A stretch of 21,157 nt of DNA from Cellvibrionaceae bacterium (lineage in GTDB: Bacteria > Pseudomonadota > Gammaproteobacteria > Pseudomonadales > Cellvibrionaceae): the NCBI GenBank assembly GCA_021151615.1, contig JAGKXA010000055.1, forward strand, positions 1-21,157. The letters run 5' to 3'. Position 1 is the first letter of the stretch. Every line of letters begins with the position of its first letter. Under the pieces are notes generated by a model. The model did not search any database and was not told the DNA's origin. It saw only the letters and a program-made list of their open reading frames with translations. The position numbers and the translations under genes are program-made. This document shows positions 6,079-14,280 of this stretch, piece by piece.

Positions 6079-9000
6079 ATGAAGACCCAATTGCTGACGA
6101 TTCTGAGTCTGGCGCTGGTGTTGTCTGCCTGTGGCGGCGATTCCAAAAAAGGCGGCTCACAAACCAGTTCTACGCCCACGGGCAATACCCGGTCGAGTGC
6201 ACCGGTGGTGGTGGCCAGTTCGGCACCGGCGCAATCAAGTGTTGCGCAAACCCAATCCAGTGCTGCAACCAATCCAACCCCGATAGTGGGTGTATTTGTG
6301 GATGCTTTTGTGGCTGGGATTGGCTATCGCACCCAGACCCAAAGTGGCCTAACCAATGCGCGCGGCGAATTTAATTATTTGCCCGGCGAGACAGTGACTT
6401 TCTATATCGGCGATCTGGTATTTCCGCCGGTGCTGGCCAAGGGCACGGTAACGCCGCTGGATATGGCGCAGACCCTGAACCCTGCGTCGCCGGTAGTGTT
6501 GAACATTGCCCGCTTACTGCAATCCCTGGATACCGATGGCAACCCGGCCAACGGCATCACGATTAGCCCCACGGCAGCCCAATCGGCGGCGCCAGTGGAT
6601 TTCAACCTCAGCCTGGCCCAGTTTGCGGCACTGCCTGCGGTGACCAATCTGGTCGCCAATTCCGGTTCGGTGACGACTGCGGTGGTATCGGTACAACAAG
6701 CGCTGACCCATTTGCGCGATACCCTGGTGGTAATCGGTGTGCCGATTGAGGAGGGCAGCAGTTCCGCCAGCCAGAGTTCGGCACCGGTGGTGGTACCCGG
6801 TAGTTCATCCAGCCAGAGCAGTACGCCTGCTGTATCGAGTAGCGCTTCCAGCCTGGCGCCTTCATCGATTGCTTCGTCTGCCCTTGCGGTTGTGTCCAGC
6901 TCGCCAGCATCGTCTTCAGTTGCGGCGTCGGTGGTACCTTCGTCCATCGCTGCCTCGAGTACACCGGTAGTGGTTGCCTCCTCGGTACCGGCCTCTTCGG
7001 TTGCCGCGTCAGTGACTCCGTCGTCAGCCGCGGCGTCCAGTGCGCCAGTAGTAGTACCGTCTTCCGCTGCAGCGTCTTCTGAAGCGGTTTCATCGGCACC
7101 GGTGGTGACGTCTTCAAGTGCCCAATCCAGTGTTGCCCCAAGTGCATTCGATGCCGCCAATGGCTGGGCGTCAGTGGGTACTAACAATCTCGGCCACACA
7201 GGAACCACCGGTGGTGTGACGGCAGATGCAGCCCATACCTACACAGTGACCAACCGCAATGAACTGCTTGCGGCGCTCTATACCAACCTGGTGATCAACA
7301 ATGACGGCAGCTTTACCGGTACGGTGGATAGCACCCCGAAAATCATTTACATCGACGGCACCATCAACTTGAATATGAACAAGGCGCTGGTGGAGCAAAC
7401 CGAAGCAGATTATGTATGCCCCATTGATGGCGCCAGCATCAAAGTCGCTTACACCTTTGAAGACTACAAAAACTTCTATGACCCTAATGGCAGTTGGGGC
7501 GCTGCCGTGCCATCGGGCGATTGGGAAAATGCGCGCGTCTGCGCCGCCAACAAGCAAAAGGCAGTAGTGCAGATCAAGGTTGGCTCCAACACCACCATTA
7601 TTGGCAAGAACAACAACGCCAAAATCGTGCGCGGCCATGTGCGCCTGAGCCCACCCTACGACAACATCATTATCCGCAACGTCCACTTTGAAGATGCCTT
7701 CGATATGTTCCCGCAGTGGGATCCTACCGACAGCGGCGGTCGCTGGAACTCGGCCTACGACAACATCAGCATCGATGGTGCGACCCATGTGTGGATCGAT
7801 CACTGTACCTTCAGCGATGGTGCCAATCACGACAAGCTCTACCCGCCGGTATTCGCCGCGCCTTACAACCTGCCGGAAATGAAAGTCCAGCATCATGATG
7901 GCGCCGTGGATGTTAGCAAAAATGCCAACTACGTGACCCTGTCCTACAACTATGTGCACGATCATGACAAAACCCATCTGGTAGGCAGTTCGGACACTAT
8001 CGCGGCGGACAACGGGCCCAAATTCCTCAAGCTGACCATGCATCACAACTACTTCAAAGATGTGACCCAGCGCCTGCCGCGCGTGCGTATGGGCATGGTG
8101 CACCTGTACAACAACCTCTATGACGGCCAGCTCAAGCCTACCCATGTGGATCGCCACTACGGTTTCAGTGTGGGAATGGCGACCGGCCAATTTGGCAAGC
8201 TTTACGCCGAGAGCAACGTGTTTGAGATAGCCGCCTCTACCGATGGTATCCAGGCGACCGTGGATAACCTTTACAGCGTCAGCTTCAAAGCCACCACCAG
8301 CGTCATCAATGCCTGTAAGGCGGTCGGCTATACCGATGCCGACTGCTCGACGCTCTTCTATGAAACCGGCAGCCTGTTGAATGGTGCCCCGGTGGATATT
8401 ATGTCCGCCGCGGTGGCCAACGCGGCTGCGCAAACCACGCCGCTGGTGCTTAATTCAGCCCAGACCTATTGGATGCCGTCGAGCTACTACAGCTATACCC
8501 TGGACGGCACTAACGGTTTGCGTGATGCCATAGTGGCTAACGCCGGTGCTGGCCTCTGTGCCGATTGCGCCAACCTCACCAAACCTGCGCCTTCCTCCAG
8601 CAGCAGTGCGTCTTCGGTTGCCGGTGGGTCGGCGTCTTCCGTACCGGTTGGGGGTGGTTCTTCGGGCGCGAGCAATAGCTCATCATCGGCTGCATCGTCA
8701 GAGGCGCCTATCGCCATGAATTGCGGTGCGGATGTGTACTTCTGCGATGACTTCTCGGCGTCCAGCGCCAGCAACTGGAATCTCTTGCCGGTGGCTGGCC
8801 CAACCGGTGCGTTTGATCTGTTTACCCAAAACAGCAACCAGATGCTGCGCTACACCGCCGCCAGTGCGGGTGGTGTGCTGGCATTGGTAAAACCAGCAGC
8901 GTTTACCGGCGTGACCAGTGGTGATTATTACGTGGAGGCAAGAATCCGCCCGCGCAATAACTCGACAACGGGTAACAAACAGCTCTACCTCATTGCGCGC

Positions 9001-11559
9001 GCCCAGGATGCCAATAACTGGTATGGCGCCGGATTGAACGTACAGGGATCTACCACCAGCACCCGCGTCGCCATTGGCAAGATGGTCGCGGGCAGCTTTA
9101 CCGACAATATCTTTACACGCTACAACACGGCCATCGAGCAGGGGACTGCCGGCGGTACCGATGGTGTTTGGTACACAGTCCGCCTGGAGATGAAGGGCAA
9201 TGCCATCGTGGTTTACCTGAATGGCCAGCCAGTCATTACCGGTACCGATTCCAGCTTCAGCAATGCCGGGCTGATCGGCCTGTACACCACCAACAAGTCC
9301 TTTGAAATCGACGATGTGAAAGTGGGTAATGCCGATGTGAAGCCAGTGCAGTTCACTGTCTCGCCGGTAGTGACTACTTACACCGCAGAAGCGGGCGACC
9401 TGCCTTACAGCCTTACCGTTACCGCCAAAAACTCCCTGGGAGCGACTGACACCTTTACGGCGGTATCCAGCGATACCGGGGTGGTGGATGTGAGCGTCAC
9501 TGGCAATCAGGTCAGCCTGAATCCGGTGGGCGCCGGTAGTGCAACTATCACCCTCACCAGCGGTTCTGACCCGAGCAAGACCCACACGATTAGCGCGACT
9601 ATTGCGCCCCAGTTTGTGCAGCCCAGCCAAACCTACGACCTGACCGGGCGTGTTGACCCGGCAGTGGCGGAAGCCAATGCCCATGTGGATACCCGTCTGT
9701 CCATCACCTTTGATGCGCCGCCATCCTTGGGAACGACTGGCCGTATCCGCATTTTCAAAGTCAGTGATGATTCGATTGTGGATACCATCACCCTCACCGA
9801 TAACACCGATGCGATTGGCTACAGCGGCCAGGGTATCTACCGTATCGTTAAAACCAATCCGCTCTCGATCAGCGGCAATACCCTCACAATCGCGGTAGAT
9901 AACGCCAAGTTGGCCTATAACACGGCTTACTATCTGGCCATTGCCGATGGTGTAGTGACTGGCGCCAGCGTAAAGGGCACGCCATTTGTGGGCCTGGGCA
10001 AGGCGGCTGGATGGAGCTTCACGACCAAAACTGCCGCACCCGCAACGGGCGATGTGACGGTGGATGACAATGGCGCGGCGGACTTCCGCACTGTGCAAGG
10101 GGCGATCAACCATGTGGTGCAAACCGTCGCGAAAGATACGCCAGCGACTATTAGCATCAAAAACGGCGACTACCGCGAACTGCTGTTCCTGCGCGGCAAG
10201 AACAACCTGACCCTGCAGGGCGAAAGTCGTAATGGTGTGGTTATCCATTACACCAACAGCGAGGGCGTCAACTCGGGTACTGGCGCCAGCCAGGCGGCGG
10301 GTTCGCCGGCGGGTGGTCGCAGTGTGTTCCTGGTGGAAACCTCGGACTTGCTCAAGTTGGATAGCCTGACCCTGAAAAACGATACCTTGATAGGTTCGGG
10401 TGGCCAGGCAGAGGTGATCTATTTCAACAACGATACCGGGCGCTTGATCGCCACCAACACCAACTTTATCTCCGAGCAGGACACCGTCCAGGTGAAAGGC
10501 TACAGCTGGTTCTACCGCAGCCTGATCGCCGGCAATGTGGACTTTATCTGGGGCAACAACCGTGCAGCCCTGTTTGAAGAGAGCGAGATTCGCACCCTGG
10601 GCGATTCCCGTGGCAACGGCAGTGGCGGCTACATCCTGCAGGCGCGCACGGTATCAGCCGCCGACAAGGGTTTCGTGTTCCTCAACTCCAGCCTTACCCG
10701 CGGACCAGGCCCTCTCGGTCATACGGTGGCAGATGGTGCTACCTGGTTGGCGCGCTCGGGCGGCAGTGCCAGTTACTTCGACAATATCGTCTTCGTAAAC
10801 ACCAAAATGGATGCACACATCAATCCGGCCGGTTGGAACATTAGCCCCATGCCGAACCCTGGAACACCCAGCGCCACCAGCGGCTGGCGTGAGTACGGCA
10901 GTATGGATATGAGCGCGACTACGCTGGATGTCAGCCAGCGCGTAAGCGCCAGTTACCAGTTGTCGTTTGGCGAGATCATCAACAGCTACTGTAACCGCGC
11001 ACAAGTGTTTGCGGCCTACAACTCCAGCGCCGGCTGGAACCCGCTGCCGGGCGATAGCACTGACTGTTTGAACTATGGTTTCTCCAGCAGTTCGTCCAGT
11101 GCTGTCACTTCGAGTACCGCCAGCAGCTCGACCATCAGCCAGTCTTCAGTGGCCACCAGTGAGTCTTCCAGCTCGTCCAGCGCGGCCAATAGCAGTGTTT
11201 TGTCCAGTAGTGCATTGGCCAGCAGCGAGGTTTCCAGTAGTGAGGCAACTAGCAGCGAAGCCAGTTCTTCGGTCAGTTCTGTGTATGCTCCAACCACTAC
11301 CAGCTGGTTGCCGAGCTATACCGAATTGCAAGCGGCGGTAGCGACCAACCCGGCGGCTAACACCAATGCCAATTTCAATGTGACGGCAGCGCCGCTGACC
11401 TTTGGTGGAATCAAGCTTTATTCTGCCAGTGCAGGCAGCTTGCGCCTGCATTTCAACGCGGCGGGCACTGCCTATGCCATCAACTCAATGGCACCGCGCT
11501 CAAGTCTGACACTACTGCAACCCCGGTGGTGTTGGTGGAGGGCACCAGTGGCCAGGTAA
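6079..11559 (+). CDS. Multidomain surface lipoprotein: PL1 pectate lyase + CE8 pectin methylesterase
   Basis: A 1826-residue pectin-degrading lipoprotein as read. The lipobox LSAC (Cys18) follows a signal peptide. Modules: an N-terminal domain at about 69-222 (GVFVDAFVAG, then NIARLLQSLDTDG), of a kind common in bacterial lipoproteins; a Ser/Ala/Val/Pro linker to about 355; PL1 pectate lyase at about 357-830 with WIDHC (572-576), DGAVDV and the catalytic RLPRVR (665-670); a second Ser linker; a laminin-G/concanavalin-like module at about 878-1090; two Ig-like modules at about 1090-1178 and 1179-1325; CE8 pectin methylesterase at about 1326-1660 with catalytic QD (Asp1468), VDFIWG (Asp1488) and Arg1559; a third Ser linker; a beta-rich C-terminal module. 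The esterase would expose polygalacturonate for the lyase. After Ser1803 the frame is lost by one missing base; restored, the protein is 1938 residues. Confidence 0.9.
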   Translation: MKTQLLTILSLALVLSACGGDSKKGGSQTSSTPTGNTRSSAPVVVASSAPAQSSVAQTQSSAATNPTPIVGVFVDAFVAGIGYRTQTQSGLTNARGEFNYLPGETVTFYIGDLVFPPVLAKGTVTPLDMAQTLNPASPVVLNIARLLQSLDTDGNPANGITISPTAAQSAAPVDFNLSLAQFAALPAVTNLVANSGSVTTAVVSVQQALTHLRDTLVVIGVPIEEGSSSASQSSAPVVVPGSSSSQSSTPAVSSSASSLAPSSIASSALAVVSSSPASSSVAASVVPSSIAASSTPVVVASSVPASSVAASVTPSSAAASSAPVVVPSSAAASSEAVSSAPVVTSSSAQSSVAPSAFDAANGWASVGTNNLGHTGTTGGVTADAAHTYTVTNRNELLAALYTNLVINNDGSFTGTVDSTPKIIYIDGTINLNMNKALVEQTEADYVCPIDGASIKVAYTFEDYKNFYDPNGSWGAAVPSGDWENARVCAANKQKAVVQIKVGSNTTIIGKNNNAKIVRGHVRLSPPYDNIIIRNVHFEDAFDMFPQWDPTDSGGRWNSAYDNISIDGATHVWIDHCTFSDGANHDKLYPPVFAAPYNLPEMKVQHHDGAVDVSKNANYVTLSYNYVHDHDKTHLVGSSDTIAADNGPKFLKLTMHHNYFKDVTQRLPRVRMGMVHLYNNLYDGQLKPTHVDRHYGFSVGMATGQFGKLYAESNVFEIAASTDGIQATVDNLYSVSFKATTSVINACKAVGYTDADCSTLFYETGSLLNGAPVDIMSAAVANAAAQTTPLVLNSAQTYWMPSSYYSYTLDGTNGLRDAIVANAGAGLCADCANLTKPAPSSSSSASSVAGGSASSVPVGGGSSGASNSSSSAASSEAPIAMNCGADVYFCDDFSASSASNWNLLPVAGPTGAFDLFTQNSNQMLRYTAASAGGVLALVKPAAFTGVTSGDYYVEARIRPRNNSTTGNKQLYLIARAQDANNWYGAGLNVQGSTTSTRVAIGKMVAGSFTDNIFTRYNTAIEQGTAGGTDGVWYTVRLEMKGNAIVVYLNGQPVITGTDSSFSNAGLIGLYTTNKSFEIDDVKVGNADVKPVQFTVSPVVTTYTAEAGDLPYSLTVTAKNSLGATDTFTAVSSDTGVVDVSVTGNQVSLNPVGAGSATITLTSGSDPSKTHTISATIAPQFVQPSQTYDLTGRVDPAVAEANAHVDTRLSITFDAPPSLGTTGRIRIFKVSDDSIVDTITLTDNTDAIGYSGQGIYRIVKTNPLSISGNTLTIAVDNAKLAYNTAYYLAIADGVVTGASVKGTPFVGLGKAAGWSFTTKTAAPATGDVTVDDNGAADFRTVQGAINHVVQTVAKDTPATISIKNGDYRELLFLRGKNNLTLQGESRNGVVIHYTNSEGVNSGTGASQAAGSPAGGRSVFLVETSDLLKLDSLTLKNDTLIGSGGQAEVIYFNNDTGRLIATNTNFISEQDTVQVKGYSWFYRSLIAGNVDFIWGNNRAALFEESEIRTLGDSRGNGSGGYILQARTVSAADKGFVFLNSSLTRGPGPLGHTVADGATWLARSGGSASYFDNIVFVNTKMDAHINPAGWNISPMPNPGTPSATSGWREYGSMDMSATTLDVSQRVSASYQLSFGEIINSYCNRAQVFAAYNSSAGWNPLPGDSTDCLNYGFSSSSSSAVTSSTASSSTISQSSVATSESSSSSSAANSSVLSSSALASSEVSSSEATSSEASSSVSSVYAPTTTSWLPSYTELQAAVATNPAANTNANFNVTAAPLTFGGIKLYSASAGSLRLHFNAAGTAYAINSMAPRSSLTLLQPRWCWWRAPVAR
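6748..7146 (+). repeat. Serine-rich linker coding region, first in the PL1-CE8 protein
   Basis: About 130 codons of Ser, Ala, Val and Pro with recurring SSAPVVV-type units join the N-terminal domain to the PL1 lyase. Such linkers are typical of Cellvibrio and Saccharophagus secreted hydrolases and keep modules apart. At DNA level it is a degenerate tandem repeat and creates long spurious open frames on the other strand. Confidence 0.75.
8587..8706 (+). repeat. Serine/glycine-rich linker, second in the PL1-CE8 protein
   Basis: About 40 codons rich in Ser, Ala and Gly, containing PVGGGSSG, separate the PL1 lyase from the laminin-G-like module. It is shorter and richer in Gly than the other linkers of the protein. 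Confidence 0.7.
11083..11280 (+). repeat. Serine-rich linker, third in the PL1-CE8 protein
   Basis: About 66 codons, mostly Ser with Ala, Thr and Glu (SSEVSSSEATSSEASSS), join the CE8 esterase to the C-terminal beta-rich module. The Glu residues make it more acidic than the earlier linkers. Confidence 0.72.
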
Positions 11560-11894
11560 ATCCCACCAGCCTTAACCTGGCCGGTGGCGTAACCCGCTTT
11601 GTATCCGTACCTGTGGCAGCCAGTGCCGATCCACTGACCCTGGCAGTGACCTACTCCAATGCCAGCAATAACTATGATGCCTCTACCAACCCCACTGGCT
11701 GCCTGAATGGCCAGATCGCCGTCGTGGATCAAACCGGAAAAACCTGGAAACTGGGTTCTGCCTGCGGAACTGCCCAACAAACCCTGTCGGTCACTATCAG
11801 CGATGCCAGTGTGACCGAGCTGTATGTGTTGATGACGCGCAATACCGATACCGGCGGTGGTATTCGCGTGTGGAAAGTCGACGTAACCCGTTAA
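11487..11894 (+). pseudogene. Out-of-frame C-terminal tail of the PL1-CE8 lipoprotein gene
   Basis: In the frame one base back from the pectinase, an uninterrupted reading from about 11487 gives NGTALKSDTTATPVVLVEG and continues to TAA at 11892-11894. It completes the beta-rich module that begins at about 11287 (WLPSYTELQ), including a Cys pair (GCLNGQ, SACGTAQ) and a final RVWKVDVTR. The reading before the shift (AGTAYAINS) joins smoothly to NGTAL if one base is added near 11485-11488. The gene's terminator lies just after this stop, not after the early stop at 11559. Hence this is the real 3' end of the gene, displaced by a 1-base deletion or a sequencing error. As read, the protein ends with 23 unrelated residues. 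Confidence 0.85.
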
Positions 11895-11913
11895 CCCCAA
11901 TGGGTAATCCTTG

Positions 11914-11946
11914 GCCCGGCAAGCACAGGCTTGCCGGGCTTTTTTT
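11914..11946 (+). terminator. Intrinsic terminator of the PL1-CE8 gene
   Basis: GCCCGGCAAGC (11914-11924), loop ACAG, then GCTTGCCGGGC (11929-11939), an 11-base-pair perfect stem followed by seven T (11940-11946). It begins 20 bases after the frame-restored stop codon. Confidence 0.93.
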
Positions 11947-12075
11947 GCACCTGCTTTTTACATCTGGGGTAGATGAACCGTAAATTTAGGCAAAGCGCCG
12001 GGATAAAAACTTGTAATCACCCCTTAAATCGCCAATAAACCCTGATGAGCTGAAAAACATGCGATAGGAGTACCT

Positions 12076-13251
12076 ATGATCCGGGGACTGAAAGCCTTTT
12101 TTAAACTGGAAGCGGCAAGTGGCATTTTGCTGATATTGGCAGCAACTATGGCATTAATTGCAGCGAATACCGGGTTAAAAGTCTATTACGATCAACTGTT
12201 ATCGGTAGATGTAATAGTCGCGATTGGCAGCTTCTCCATCGCCAAGCCGCTGCTGCTGTGGATTAACGATGGCCTGATGGCGCTGTTTTTCCTGATGGTT
12301 GGGCTCGAACTCAAGCGCGAAGTCTTGGTGGGCGAATTAAACCAGCTGTCCAAAATCGCCCTGCCGGGTATAGCGGCAATCGGCGGTATGCTGGTGCCCG
12401 CGCTGATTTATGCGTTTATCAACCGCCATGATGCTTACGCCCTGCACGGTTGGGCGATTCCCACCGCGACCGACATCGCTTTTGCGCTCGGCATCTTGAG
12501 CCTGCTTGGCTCGCGCATTCCGGTGAGCCTGAAAGTCTTCCTGGTTTCACTCGCGATTTTTGATGATATAGGCGCGATCATTATCATCGCGCTTTTCTAC
12601 ACCGATAACCTCTCACTCACCGCCATTATCAGCGCCGGCATAGGCATTGGCTTTATGGTACTGATGAATCGCCAGGGCGTGGTGAGCAAAGCGGCTTACT
12701 TGTTTGTGGGCTTGATAGTTTGGGTGAGCCTGCTGAAATCGGGTGTGCACGCGACTTTGGCGGGTGTCGCCATCGCCCTGTGTATTCCTTTCAGAGGCGT
12801 GGATTCCGAGGGCAAAGTGCAAAGCCCCATGCATGACATCGAAAAAGACCTGCACGGCCCGGTCGCCTTTGCGATCCTGCCGCTGTTCGCCTTTGCCAAC
12901 GCGGGTTTGTCGCTCTCGGGGCTAAGCATCAACGATGTCTTCTCGCCTGTATCACTCGGCATTTTGCTCGGCCTGTTCGTGGGTAAACAAATGGGCGTGA
13001 TGTTTTTTACCTGGCTGGCGGTAGCTACCAAGGTGGGCAAACTGCCCGTCGATGTAAACTGGTCCCAGCTCTACGGCGTCGCCGTGCTCTGTGGCATAGG
13101 GTTTACCATGAGTTTGTTTATCGGTTCGCTCGCCTTTGAGCAGACCATCGAGGGCCAGGCCATGGGTGATCGGCTTGGCATCCTGGTCGGCTCACTGTTC
13201 TCGGCGGTGTTGGGTTATGTGTGGTTGAGGTATATTGCCAAGCCAAAATAA
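12076..13251 (+). CDS. nhaA: Na+/H+ antiporter NhaA
   Basis: A 391-residue inner-membrane antiporter that exports Na+ (or Li+) in exchange for two H+. Length and sequence fit NhaA throughout. The essential aspartates fall at the E. coli positions: Asp133 (TATDIAFALGIL) and Asp163-Asp164 (AIFDDIGAIIIIA). The N-terminal ASGILLILAA, the WINDGLMALFFLMVGLELKRE segment and the HGPVAFAILPLFAFANAG segment are also typical. The ATG follows a TAGGAG ribosome-binding site. It starts about 130 bases after the pectinase terminator, so it has its own promoter, and the next gene follows after 27 bases, suggesting cotranscription. It may help a soil or brackish organism with salt or alkaline stress; a link to pectin use is not shown. 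Confidence 0.96.
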   Translation: MIRGLKAFFKLEAASGILLILAATMALIAANTGLKVYYDQLLSVDVIVAIGSFSIAKPLLLWINDGLMALFFLMVGLELKREVLVGELNQLSKIALPGIAAIGGMLVPALIYAFINRHDAYALHGWAIPTATDIAFALGILSLLGSRIPVSLKVFLVSLAIFDDIGAIIIIALFYTDNLSLTAIISAGIGIGFMVLMNRQGVVSKAAYLFVGLIVWVSLLKSGVHATLAGVAIALCIPFRGVDSEGKVQSPMHDIEKDLHGPVAFAILPLFAFANAGLSLSGLSINDVFSPVSLGILLGLFVGKQMGVMFFTWLAVATKVGKLPVDVNWSQLYGVAVLCGIGFTMSLFIGSLAFEQTIEGQAMGDRLGILVGSLFSAVLGYVWLRYIAKPK

Positions 13252-13278
13252 TTAAGGACTTTATAGGGATAGCACTCA

Positions 13279-14190
13279 ATGAACAATTTAAAACACTGGA
13301 TTTTGCTGTTGGTATTCACAGCAATGCCAGCGGCGGCGTTTGATTTTACTCCTTCCTCTGCCAATTATGATTTCACCCAAACTGTAGAAATTCTGATCGT
13401 CGATCAACACAACTCCAAAATTTTTGCGATGCGAGATCCCTTTGAAATGCTCATGACGACATCGCCCAGCCGTTTTTATGCGGCACTCATGGGGGCCTTG
13501 ATGCGCGGGCACCACAATGGCGAGGGTGTTGTCCAACTCGATGGCACAGCGACGGGTGTTGACTATGTATTGCTCTTCAAATCGCTCAATAGCACGCATA
13601 TTTTATTGGTTGGCAAACACTGGCTGCAGGATGGTAGCAAAAAGATTCTGTTAACTACCGACGAAGTAATGACGATCTATGAAGTACTGCAGGGGCGCGC
13701 GCAAACAGTGGAACCTACGGACTTAAAAAAATGGGAGCTGGTTTTCAAAGAATTTAATGAGCTGCAAGACGCTAATGATGTATATCCCAAGCTGACCAGC
13801 GACGACGAATTAAAGTCGATGATGGAGGCAAAAAAATCCCTTGAGCAGCGGCTGCCAGAAAGCCACGATGATATGAAAACCTTACCCTATTACAACAAGG
13901 CCGAAGAAAATCGAAAATTTCTAGAGGAGCTGAATGCAAAGCAAGCCGAAGCGCAGACATTGAATACACCACAAGCGCAAGCGGATCGCACCGAAACTCC
14001 ATCAACAAATACAGCACCAGAGATAAACTCAAAAATTACCGCGCCTAAGCGCGCAACCAATCCGCCGCCGATGATTGCCCCCGAGGATCAAACTTCAAAC
14101 CAAAGTAAAAATTCGCTCTTTTTGGGTATTTGCATTGCAATTGGTTTGGCACTGGTGACATGGGTCGGGTTCAAGCGCGTAATGCGTTAA
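13279..14190 (+). CDS. Unrecognised exported protein with C-terminal membrane anchor
   Basis: A 303-residue protein that I cannot assign to a family. Residues 1-20 form a signal peptide (WILLLVFTAMPAAA, cleavage before FDFTP). An alpha/beta domain at about 25-135 contains VEILIVDQHNSKIFAMRDPFEM and VDYVLLFKSLNSTHILLVGKHWL. A charged helical region (DLKKWELVFKEFNELQ; EENRKFLEELNAKQAEAQ) and a Pro/Thr/Gln-rich spacer follow. A single membrane helix at about 278-297 (LFLGICIAIGLALVTWVGF) ends in KRVMR. The likely topology is a periplasmic protein held by its tail in the inner membrane. It follows nhaA by 27 bases, so it may be cotranscribed with it. Confidence 0.8.
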   Translation: MNNLKHWILLLVFTAMPAAAFDFTPSSANYDFTQTVEILIVDQHNSKIFAMRDPFEMLMTTSPSRFYAALMGALMRGHHNGEGVVQLDGTATGVDYVLLFKSLNSTHILLVGKHWLQDGSKKILLTTDEVMTIYEVLQGRAQTVEPTDLKKWELVFKEFNELQDANDVYPKLTSDDELKSMMEAKKSLEQRLPESHDDMKTLPYYNKAEENRKFLEELNAKQAEAQTLNTPQAQADRTETPSTNTAPEINSKITAPKRATNPPPMIAPEDQTSNQSKNSLFLGICIAIGLALVTWVGFKRVMR

Positions 14191-14280
14191 GCTGAGTCAC
14201 TGATTCCGCAGATTGTTTTGCTAAAAATTTTCGTAACTACAAAATACATCCACAAAAGTACATCCACAGAGGAACTTGGT

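Noticed and set aside
6748..7146. CRISPR-like or minisatellite repeats
   Set aside because: The repetition is protein-level serine-linker coding in frame with degenerate units, with no regular spacers.
7171..8433. 420-codon open frame on the minus strand
   Set aside because: It lies opposite the PL1 lyase, whose catalytic motifs are intact; its composition is that of an antisense shadow.
8698..10248. 516-codon open frame on the minus strand inside the pectinase gene
   Set aside because: It lies fully opposite the clearly coding pectinase modules, gives a His/Gly/Ile-rich product with no family resemblance, and has no ribosome-binding context. It is a shadow of GC-rich codon use.
11479..11500. 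Programmed -1 ribosomal frameshifting
   Set aside because: The shift direction fits, but the site has no slippery heptamer of the X-XXY-YYZ type and no evident downstream structure, so a deletion or sequencing error is more likely.
12043..12062. Hammerhead-ribozyme-like core (CTGATGAG followed by GAAA) before nhaA
   Set aside because: Only three bases separate the two conserved parts, so stem II cannot form, and no cleavage-site stem was found.
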